From Verrucomicrobia bacterium IMCC26134 (GTDB taxonomy: Bacteria; Verrucomicrobiota; Verrucomicrobiia; Opitutales; Opitutaceae), in NCBI GenBank assembly GCA_000972765.1, contig CP011265.1, forward strand, positions 868,001 to 932,000: a DNA stretch of 64,000 nt. The letters run 5' to 3'. Positions 26,297-34,878 of the stretch are shown here, piece after piece. Position numbers and translations under genes: made by a program. Each line of letters opens with the position of its first letter. Position 1 is the first letter of the stretch. The notes beneath the pieces were generated by a model that searched no databases, had not been told where the DNA came from, and was given only the letters and a program-made list of their open reading frames with translations.

Positions 26297-27385
26297 ATGA
26301 CTCCGCATACCGAACTCGTTAACGATCTCTTAAAACTCGCCGTCGATAGCGGGGCCAGCGACGTAGTCGTCAAGTCCGGCAAGCCGGGCTACGTTCGGCT
26401 TTCCGGCCGTTTAAAGCCGGTGGATATGGACCCGTTGGACGGCGCTGACGTCGAGGCCTTTGTGGTCGAGCATGTGCCCCGCGTATTTATGCCGATGTGG
26501 ACGGATGTCGGGCAGGTGGACTTCGCCTACGCCGCGGCCGAAGTGGGGCGTTTCCGTGTAAACGCCTTTCATCAACGCGGCACGGTCAGCATCGTTTTCC
26601 GTCATATCAAGAGCCAGGTGCCCACTTTCGAGATGCTCCGCCTGCAGGAGGAGCCCATCCTCAAGCTCACCAAGGCGAAGGACGGCATCCTGCTTGTCTG
26701 CGGCGCCACCGGGTCGGGCAAGAGCTCCACCATGGCCGCCATGTTGAACTGGGTGAACCAAAACCTGGACCGCCACATTGTCACCCTCGAGGACCCGATC
26801 GAGTTTACGTTTCAGGATGACAAATCGGTTTTCCAGCAACGCGAGATCGGGCTCGATGTGCCCAACTTCGAAATGGCGATCCGCGCCGTCCTCCGCCAAA
26901 ACCCCGACATCATCCTCATCGGCGAGATGCGCGACCGCGAGACCTTCGAGACCGCGATCTCCGCCGCCGAGACCGGTCACTTGGTCTTGTCGACCATGCA
27001 TGCCGGCACGGTCGCCCAGTCCTTGACCCGCCTCTTTGAGTTTTTTCCGCCCGATCAACAGATGCTCGCCCGCCGCCAGGTCGCGAACACCTTGCGCGGC
27101 TTCATCTGCCAAAAACTCATCCCCGCCCTAGAAGGCGGCGGTCGCGTGCCGGCCAACGAGATCCTCTACGCCGACAGCACGGTGCGTAATTTCATCCTCG
27201 AGAACCAGAACGACAAGGTCCAGGGCCTGCTCGATTCCGGTGCGGATACCGGCACCTTCTCCTTCAATCGCGACATCTACCGTCTCATCAAGGCCGGCCT
27301 CATCAGCAAGGCGGATGGCCTTCGCTTCTCGCCCAATCCCCAAGCCTTGGAAATGAATCTGAAGGGTATCTTCATGAAGACGTAA
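26297..27385 (+). CDS. PilT/PilU-family twitching motility ATPase
   Basis: A 362-residue hexameric ATPase of type IV pilus retraction. The N-terminal PAS-like domain is followed by the RecA core: Walker A GATGSGKSS, Asp box LEDPIEF, Walker B IILIGEMRD, and the His box GHLVLSTMHA. The PilT helix AIRAVLRQNPD is present. The start (HTELVNDLLKLAVDSGASDV) is also family-like. PilT and PilU are not distinguishable by eye. No other pilus genes are adjacent; the opposite-strand dapA is divergent. Confidence 0.93.
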   Translation: MTPHTELVNDLLKLAVDSGASDVVVKSGKPGYVRLSGRLKPVDMDPLDGADVEAFVVEHVPRVFMPMWTDVGQVDFAYAAAEVGRFRVNAFHQRGTVSIVFRHIKSQVPTFEMLRLQEEPILKLTKAKDGILLVCGATGSGKSSTMAAMLNWVNQNLDRHIVTLEDPIEFTFQDDKSVFQQREIGLDVPNFEMAIRAVLRQNPDIILIGEMRDRETFETAISAAETGHLVLSTMHAGTVAQSLTRLFEFFPPDQQMLARRQVANTLRGFICQKLIPALEGGGRVPANEILYADSTVRNFILENQNDKVQGLLDSGADTGTFSFNRDIYRLIKAGLISKADGLRFSPNPQALEMNLKGIFMKT

Positions 27386-27511
27386 ACGACCGCCCCGCGT
27401 TTTTTGAGAAACTCCCACCGGGCGAAATGCTTTCTTGGCACTTCGCCCGTTTCTTTTTTCTTCATTCGTCCCACACCTCCCTCCACCCGCAACACCCTCT
27501 CGTTTAAAAAA

Positions 27512-28435
27512 ATGGCCACCGCTCTCCTCTTCGCCGGTCAAGGCGCCCAAAAAGTCGGCATGGGCAAATCGCTATACGAAAACTCCGCGCCCGCCCGCGC
27601 CCTCTATGATGAGGCCGACCGCGTGCTGGGTTGGAGTCTGACCAAGGTTTCCTTCGAGGGCCCGGATACCGAGCTCACCCAGACGAAGGTCTGCCAGCCC
27701 GCGCTCTTCGTCCATGGCCTCGCGCTGCACGCCATTTTGCAGGAACAGGGTAAACTCGCCGACGTCACCATGGCGCTCGGTCTCTCGCTGGGCGAGGTCA
27801 CCGCCTACACCGCCGCCGGCGTGTTTGATTTCGCCACCGGTCTGCGCGTCGTCGCCGAGCGCGGCCGTCTCATGCAGGTCGCCTGCGAGCAATCGCTCGG
27901 AGGCATGGCCGCCGTCATCGGCGAGGAGCGCGCCAAGGTCGCCGAGTTGTGCGCCGCCTTCGATGTCGAGGCCGCCAATTTCAACGCCCCAGGCCAGATC
28001 ATCATCTCAGGCGAAAAGGCCAAGGTGGACGCCGCCGTCGCCGCCGCGAAGGACCTCGGCATCAAAAAGGTGATCTCCCTCAATGTCGCCGGCGCCTACC
28101 ACTCGCGCCTCATGGAGCCGGCCCGCGCCGCCTTCGCCGCCTTCCTCGACACCATTCCCTTCGCCTCGCCGAAGTTCACCGTGTTCACCAACACCACAGG
28201 CCAGGCCGTCTCCGACCCCGTCGCGATCAAGGCCGCGCTGGTCAAACAGGTTGTCTCCTCCGTGCTCTGGGAAGATTGCATGCGCGCCGCCGTTGCAGCC
28301 GGAGCGGCGGCCCAGGGCGTGCCGCCCGCCTTCCTTGAACTCGGGCCGGGTGCCGTCCTCGCCGGTCTGGCCAAGCGCACCGACAAGGCCTGGGCCGTGC
28401 GCAGCTTCTCCGAGTTTGCCGATTGCACCGCGTAA
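27512..28435 (+). CDS. fabD: Malonyl-CoA:ACP transacylase
   Basis: A 307-residue enzyme of type II fatty-acid synthesis. The start at 27512 gives the family opening (LLFAGQGAQKVGMGKSLYE). The catalytic Ser sits in LGLSLGEVTAY (usually GHSLGE; the His is changed to Leu), and the catalytic His is in GAYHSRLM. The frame is open further upstream but is not family-like. No other fab gene is adjacent. Confidence 0.94.
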   Translation: MATALLFAGQGAQKVGMGKSLYENSAPARALYDEADRVLGWSLTKVSFEGPDTELTQTKVCQPALFVHGLALHAILQEQGKLADVTMALGLSLGEVTAYTAAGVFDFATGLRVVAERGRLMQVACEQSLGGMAAVIGEERAKVAELCAAFDVEAANFNAPGQIIISGEKAKVDAAVAAAKDLGIKKVISLNVAGAYHSRLMEPARAAFAAFLDTIPFASPKFTVFTNTTGQAVSDPVAIKAALVKQVVSSVLWEDCMRAAVAAGAAAQGVPPAFLELGPGAVLAGLAKRTDKAWAVRSFSEFADCTA

Positions 28436-28560
28436 GGCGGAAATCGGAGGCCGGTTTTTATCTGCGCGGCGACGCCCCGGCTGCGCAGACATTTCCCGGT
28501 CGACCGATTGGTGCCAGATGGGGCTCGTAACATTCAACGAGCCGGTTAAAACAGACAGCC

Positions 28561-29214
28561 ATGTCGTTTAACCCCCACGCCCAGATTGATCAGACCGTCC
28601 TCGACATGATCGAGCACAGCCCGGCGGGGGCGGTGCCGCATACGCCGGCCTATCAGGATGCGCTGGTGCGCCTGCGCGCCGCGCACCAGGTTTACGTGGC
28701 GGCGGATCATAAAAACGGCTTCGTTACCGTGCGCTCGCTCTCGGCGCTGCCCTCCTTTTACGCGCAAAATCTGGAAGCGTTTCTGGCCGGCAAGGTGGAG
28801 GTGTCCGCGCTGGAGTCGGAGGCGAGCATCTACAGCCGCTATGTGAAGTCGCTGTCCGCCGCCCTGCAGGTTGGCGCGGAGGAGCGCCGTGCGGCCGTGG
28901 TTGCCAAACGCACCCACCACCGCCCCAAGCAAGGGGCCGAGGTCGTGCAGGACCCGGCGCACACGATTTTTCTCATCGCCGGAGCGGGCCCGAATCCCGG
29001 CCTGCCGGGCAACTACCTCTACGGTTCGGTCCAGCAATCGACCGCCGATGCTGTGAGCGGAGACTGGACGTTGCACGTCCACGACCGCGAAGACGGCGCG
29101 GCGGTGTGCGAGGTGCATTCCCAGGCTGAGGCCTTTGAAAAGCTGCAAGAAGTCCTGGCCAGCGCCCCCTTCTTGATCAGCGAATTGGCGTCGCTCGGGT
29201 TTCGGATGACCTGA
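28561..29214 (+). CDS. Uncharacterised 217-residue protein
   Basis: No known domain was recognised. It is predicted soluble, without signal peptide or helix-spanning segments. Visible features: HTPAYQDALVRLRAAHQVY, HKNGFVTVRSLSALPSFY, and a Gly/Pro loop IAGAGPNPGLPGNYLYG before a strand-rich end. It is preceded by fabD 125 bp upstream and convergent with the Gfo/Idh/MocA gene. GC-rich codon use matches its neighbours, so it is likely a native gene. Confidence 0.65.
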   Translation: MSFNPHAQIDQTVLDMIEHSPAGAVPHTPAYQDALVRLRAAHQVYVAADHKNGFVTVRSLSALPSFYAQNLEAFLAGKVEVSALESEASIYSRYVKSLSAALQVGAEERRAAVVAKRTHHRPKQGAEVVQDPAHTIFLIAGAGPNPGLPGNYLYGSVQQSTADAVSGDWTLHVHDREDGAAVCEVHSQAEAFEKLQEVLASAPFLISELASLGFRMT

Positions 29215-29349
29215 AGGGACGGTGGCGATCCAGGTATGCCGCGGAAAATGCAATCCACGGCTCCGGATCCTGACGGGCGCCGAGGCTGGCGGCGGGAGTG
29301 CCGCCCGCGGTAGCCCCCCTACAATCCGAATGGGTCAGGTTGTGAGATA

Positions 29350-30474
29350 CTAGAGGCTCACGGGCAATCCGGTGCGGGCGGACTCGTAGATGGCCTGGAT
29401 GAGCGCGACGGCGGCGCGGCCGGCCTCGCCCTCGACGAGGGAGGGGCGGTTTTCGTGGATCGCGTTGATGAAGTCGGCGAATTGGGCGCGGTGGGCGTCG
29501 CCCCATTTCCAGGCGGCTGGATCAGTGAGGTTTTGCGGCGCGGCGGCGGCGTTTTGCACCGCGCTGCGAGTGCCGCCGGTGGCGACCTGCAAGGCGTGGG
29601 CGGAGGCGGCGGGGCCGGTGATGGTCTCGCGTCCCTTGATCGCGAGGGTTTTGAGTTCGTCGCCCTCCAGCACGGCACTGCCTGCGGTGCCGTGAAGCGC
29701 CAGACTCACCGGGAATCCCGGGTAGGCGGCGGTGGACGCGAAGAGCGTGCCGATCGCGCCGTTGGCAAAGCTGAGGGTGGCGCAAACCAGGTCTTCGACC
29801 TCGATGCGCTCATGGGCGGCGGTCGCGGTGCGGGCGTAGACCTCGCGGACCGGGCCGCAGAGCCAGAGCATGAGGTCGACGGTGTGCACACCCTGATTCA
29901 TCAGGCAACCGCCCCCATCCAGCGCCCAGGTGCCGCGCCAGTCGCCGGAGTCGTAGTATTCCTGAGTGCGATACCAGGGTATGCGCACATCGGCGGCGAT
30001 GAGACCGCCGAGGCTTTTTTCCAGCAACAGCCGGCGCACCGCCTGACTGGCGGGGTCGAAGCGATGTTGCGAGATGACGGCGAGGCGGCGCCCGGAGGCG
30101 CGTTGCGCGGCGAGTAAGGCGTCGCAGGCGGCGACGGAGACCTCGAGGGGTTTCTCGATGATCACGTGCTTGCCGGCGCGCAGGGCTTCCGCGCCTAGGG
30201 CGCCGTGGTTTCCGCTCGGCGTGCAGAGGGCGATCGCATCGATGGATTTATCGGCCAGCACGTCGGTCCAGCTCGCGACTTTCAGATCGTATTTTTTGGC
30301 AAACGCCTCCGCGCGAGCTTCGTCTAGATCGACGCAGTGGGTGAGCTTCGCAAGGGCGGGTAATTCCTTAAGCGCCTGGGCTTGGGTCGGGGCTATCGCG
30401 CCGCATCCTACAAGGGCGAAGACCAGCGGTTTGGCAGGTGAGGGCGTCGGCATTTGGGGGGCTGAAGCGGACAT
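29350..30474 (-). CDS. Gfo/Idh/MocA-family oxidoreductase
   Basis: About 374 residues from the ATG at 30474. The N-terminal Rossmann fold has FALVGCGAIAP, the catalytic region HVIIEKPLEVS with the conserved EKP lysine, and the C-terminal domain has NQGVHTVDLMLWLCGP. These NAD(P)-dependent enzymes act on sugars and inositols. The divergent lepB promoter region lies upstream. The substrate cannot be inferred. Confidence 0.9.
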   Translation of the reverse strand: MSASAPQMPTPSPAKPLVFALVGCGAIAPTQAQALKELPALAKLTHCVDLDEARAEAFAKKYDLKVASWTDVLADKSIDAIALCTPSGNHGALGAEALRAGKHVIIEKPLEVSVAACDALLAAQRASGRRLAVISQHRFDPASQAVRRLLLEKSLGGLIAADVRIPWYRTQEYYDSGDWRGTWALDGGGCLMNQGVHTVDLMLWLCGPVREVYARTATAAHERIEVEDLVCATLSFANGAIGTLFASTAAYPGFPVSLALHGTAGSAVLEGDELKTLAIKGRETITGPAASAHALQVATGGTRSAVQNAAAAPQNLTDPAAWKWGDAHRAQFADFINAIHENRPSLVEGEAGRAAVALIQAIYESARTGLPVSL

Positions 30475-30628
30475 GGTGCGAAGGGTGTGTTTGTTGGCCA
30501 ATTCCACGGGGTGTGCAAGCGGCGAGCGTTTGGATACGGTGCATCGGGGCTTTAGTTTTTGACCCTTGCCCGGTGGTTTTTCCTTCCTGCCTTGCAACAG
30601 TTAGCGTCCATTGGGGTCCCTCATCACC

Positions 30629-31933
30629 ATGTTCGGTCCCTTCGCCTCCCAACACCAGAAAGCCCGCCGTCTCGCCTCCGATTGGCTAGAGCTGGCGGAA
30701 AAAGTGCATCACTACCGTCGCGATGTCCTGTCCGATTCGGACAAGAATGCCATCCAGACGACTGCCGGCGGCGTGCGCACCTTGCTCAAGGACAAGGCCG
30801 ACACCGCCAAACTCAAGCTGGGCGTCGAATCGCTCGAGGCCGTGCTGCGCCGCACCGGCGGGCAGCATTATCCCAAATCGACGCTGGTGGAGAACGTGGA
30901 GTTTTTTCTCGTCGCGGCCATCGTGATCCTCGGGCTGCGCGCGTTTTACATCCAGCCCTTCAAAATCCCCACAAACTCGATGTGGCCGTCCTACAACGGC
31001 ATGACCGGGCAGGTTTACGCCCAAAAGGCCGACGAACCCGGCCCGGCCGGACGTCTGGTGAATTTCATCGCCCAGGGTGCGAGTGCGCGCCGTCTGGATG
31101 CGCCCGAGACGGGTGAGGTCTTGCTCCCCTTGGGCGTGGCCGATGGTCGAGGCGTGGTTTCCTACTCCCAGGTGCCGGGGCGTTCGTGGCTGGTGTTCCC
31201 GGATAAATTGCGCGAATACGGCGTCTTCGTGGGCAACCGCATCGTCACCTTCAAAGTGCCGCTCGATTTCGACATGGACTGGGTGTTTCGCGACACCTAC
31301 TTCCCCGGTGACAAACGTTCCTTCGGCGAGATCGCCAGTGAGAAACTCGCCCGCGGCGAACTGGTCGAGGGCACGGTCAACACCGCGCATGGTCCGGAAC
31401 GCATCCGCCTGCTGCGCACCGGCCGGATGGTGCGTGCCGGCGAGCGCATGCTCTCGTTCGACATCCTCACCGGAGACCAGCTGTTCGTGGATCGCGCGAG
31501 CTATCATTTTGTGCGTCCGAAGACGGGGGATGGATTTGTGTTCCGCACCGGCAACATTCCCGATCTGAAGACTGACCAGTATTACATCAAGCGTCTGATC
31601 GGTGTGCCCGGCGACCGAATCGAGGTCCGCGAGCCGAAGATTCTCCGCAATGGCGAACCGATCACCGACGTCGCCGCCATCCGGCGCAATGGCGACCGTG
31701 AGGGCAACTACGCCGGCTATTTCAACGGCCGGCCCGACACCCGTTACCCCAAGGCGATGCTCTTTGCGGGCCAGGAAATCACGGTGCCACCGGACGGCTA
31801 TCTCGCGATGGGTGATAACTCGGGCAACAGCCTCGACGGACGCTACTGGGGCTTCGTGCCCTCGGCTGATATCGTGGGGCGTCCGCTGATGATTTATTAT
31901 CCATTCACCAAGCGTTGGGGGCCGGCGCCGTAA
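30629..31933 (+). CDS. lepB: Signal peptidase I
   Basis: A 434-residue leader peptidase that removes Sec signal peptides. The catalytic Ser is in PTNSMWPS (about residue 117) and the Lys in YYIKRLIGVPGD; box E is MGDNSGNSLDGRYWG. A single transmembrane segment (about 88-106) precedes the Ser. The protein has a 90-residue cytosolic N-terminal extension and a roughly 170-residue insertion between the Ser and Lys boxes, making it longer than E. coli LepB. The ATG at 30629 is chosen over a TTG at 30611. Confidence 0.94.
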   Translation: MFGPFASQHQKARRLASDWLELAEKVHHYRRDVLSDSDKNAIQTTAGGVRTLLKDKADTAKLKLGVESLEAVLRRTGGQHYPKSTLVENVEFFLVAAIVILGLRAFYIQPFKIPTNSMWPSYNGMTGQVYAQKADEPGPAGRLVNFIAQGASARRLDAPETGEVLLPLGVADGRGVVSYSQVPGRSWLVFPDKLREYGVFVGNRIVTFKVPLDFDMDWVFRDTYFPGDKRSFGEIASEKLARGELVEGTVNTAHGPERIRLLRTGRMVRAGERMLSFDILTGDQLFVDRASYHFVRPKTGDGFVFRTGNIPDLKTDQYYIKRLIGVPGDRIEVREPKILRNGEPITDVAAIRRNGDREGNYAGYFNGRPDTRYPKAMLFAGQEITVPPDGYLAMGDNSGNSLDGRYWGFVPSADIVGRPLMIYYPFTKRWGPAP

Positions 31934-31963
31934 AATAAAAAGCCCCGCCGGTGGAGGCGGGGC
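31931..31963 (-). terminator. Rho-independent terminator after lpd
   Basis: An 8-bp GC stem (GCCCCGCC / GGCGGGGC) with a 6-nt loop. Read on the minus strand it is followed by TTTTTATTTTA, so it terminates the suc operon; on the plus strand no T run follows. Confidence 0.85.
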
Positions 31964-31980
31964 GAGGGAGGTGCTGAAAC

Positions 31981-32009
31981 GTCGCGCCCGGCACGGGCGT
32001 GGCTACACT
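31981..32009. repeat. Short REP-like stem near the lpd stop
   Basis: The core CGCCCG-GCA-CGGGCG is a hairpin followed by TGGCTACAC. Its layout (stem, GCA loop, then TACAC) mirrors the right arm of the element at 2129-2195, with compensatory changes in the stem. Confidence 0.5.
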
Positions 32010-32011
32010 GA

Positions 32012-33406
<1,395 letters not shown>

Positions 33407-33520
33407 GAAGAGGAGCTAGGAGTTAGAATCTAGAATTTAGGAGCCTGTCGGAGGACTGGGTGGGGCATGAGAGTATTATTCCAGCTTCTCGCTTCTTGCT
33501 CCTAGATTCTCTGCGGAGCG
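33407..33520. repeat. Palindromic repeat in the sucB-lpdA spacer
   Basis: The spacer contains AGGAGTTAGAATCTAGAA at 33416-33433 followed by TTTAGGAGC, and a facing copy CTCCTAGATTCTCTGC around 33500-33515. The left block recurs inverted in the sucA-sucB spacer, so both belong to one family of short AT-rich elements in this GC-rich chromosome. Confidence 0.6.
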
Positions 33521-34750
33521 TCAGACGCTCAGCAGAAGGCGGGTGGGGTCTTCGATGGCCTGTTTGACCTTCACGAGGAAGGTGACGGCTTCCTTGCCGT
33601 CGACGAGGCGGTGGTCGTAGCTGAGGGCGAGATACATCATCGGGCGGATGACGACCTGGCCGTTGACCGCCATGGGGCGCTCGTTGATGGCGTGCAGGCC
33701 GAGGATCGCGCTCTGGGGGGCGTTGATGATGGGCGTGGAAAGCATCGAGCCGAAGATGCCGCCGTTGGTGATGGTGAAGCAGCCGCCCTCGAAGTCGGGC
33801 AGGCCAAGTTTGTTGTCGCGGGCTTTCTTGGCGACCTCGCCGATGGCTTTCTCGATGCCGGCCATGTCGAGTTTGTCGCACTCGCGCACGACCGGGACGA
33901 CGAGGCCCTTCTCGGTGGAGACGGCCATGCTGATGTCGTAGTAGTGGTTTTGGACAACCTCGTCGCCATCGAGCTGGGCGTTGATGGCCGGGACCTCCTT
34001 GAGGGCGTGGACGACGGCCTTGGTGAAGAAGGACATGAAGCCGAGCTTCACCCCGTTCTTTTTGACGAAGTCGTCCTGATACTTGGCGCGGAGGGCCATG
34101 ACGGCGGACATATCCACCTCGTTGAAGGTGGTGAGCATGGCGGCCTCTTGCTGGGCGGAGACGAGGCGCTTGGCGATGGTCTGGCGGAGCTTTGACATTT
34201 TGACCCGCGTGCGTTTGCCGGCGGGCGGAGTGGAGACGACCGGTGCGGTGGCGGGGATGGCGGCGGCGGGCGCGGCGGCGATGGCGGCGGCGACCTCCTT
34301 GGGGGTGGCGGCGGCGGCGAGCATATCACCCTTGGTCACGCGGCCGGCCTTGCCGGTGCCGGCGACGGTGGCGGGGTCGATGCCGGTGTCGGCGGCGAGC
34401 CGGCGGACGGCGGGGGAGGCGTCCGCGACGGCGGCGGGTTTGGCGGCAGCAGCCGGAGCGGTGACGGGGGCCGAGGTGCTCGGAGCCGGGCTGGAGCCCC
34501 GGGTTCCCGCGGCGGCGGGATCGATCGTGGCGACGATCTCGCCGATCTTTACCTCGGTGCCGGTGGCGACCTTGAGGGAGATGACGCCGGCCGACTCGGC
34601 GACGCCTTCGGAGGTGATCTTGTCGGTTTCGAGCTCGAAGAGCGGCTGGTCTTTTTTGACGGTGTCGCCGTTTTTGACGTGCCACTTGGCGAGCACGCCG
34701 GAGACGATGGATTCGCCGAGGGGCGGGATTTTGACTTCGATGAGGGACAT
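33521..34750 (-). CDS. sucB: Dihydrolipoyllysine succinyltransferase (E2 of 2-oxoglutarate dehydrogenase)
   Basis: A 409-residue E2 forming the core of the complex. It has one lipoyl domain ([23 protein letters not shown] with the lipoylated Lys), an Ala/Pro linker, a peripheral-subunit-binding domain ([27 protein letters not shown]), and the catalytic domain ending in [13 protein letters not shown] with the active-site His and Asp. It lies between sucA and lpdA. Confidence 0.96.
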   Translation of the reverse strand: MSLIEVKIPPLGESIVSGVLAKWHVKNGDTVKKDQPLFELETDKITSEGVAESAGVISLKVATGTEVKIGEIVATIDPAAAGTRGSSPAPSTSAPVTAPAAAAKPAAVADASPAVRRLAADTGIDPATVAGTGKAGRVTKGDMLAAAATPKEVAAAIAAAPAAAIPATAPVVSTPPAGKRTRVKMSKLRQTIAKRLVSAQQEAAMLTTFNEVDMSAVMALRAKYQDDFVKKNGVKLGFMSFFTKAVVHALKEVPAINAQLDGDEVVQNHYYDISMAVSTEKGLVVPVVRECDKLDMAGIEKAIGEVAKKARDNKLGLPDFEGGCFTITNGGIFGSMLSTPIINAPQSAILGLHAINERPMAVNGQVVIRPMMYLALSYDHRLVDGKEAVTFLVKVKQAIEDPTRLLLSV

Positions 34751-34878
34751 TGTGGAAAAGGAGCTGGAAGCTTGGATTTAGGAGCTGGAATTTAGGTGCA
34801 GGTATTTCGAGGAGGGGGAAAGGGGCGAAGGGCTGAATTCTAGCTGCTAGATTCTAACTCCTCGCTCCTTTCGCGTCC
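34751..34878. repeat. Imperfect inverted repeat in the sucA-sucB spacer
   Basis: The left part (AGGAGCTGGAAGCTTGG, then ATTTAGGAGCTGGAATTTAG) is an imperfect reverse complement of the right part (GAATTCTAGCTGCTAGATTC, then TAACTCCTCGCTCCT). The whole 128-bp spacer can fold back on itself. It is related to the repeat in the sucB-lpdA spacer. Confidence 0.65.
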
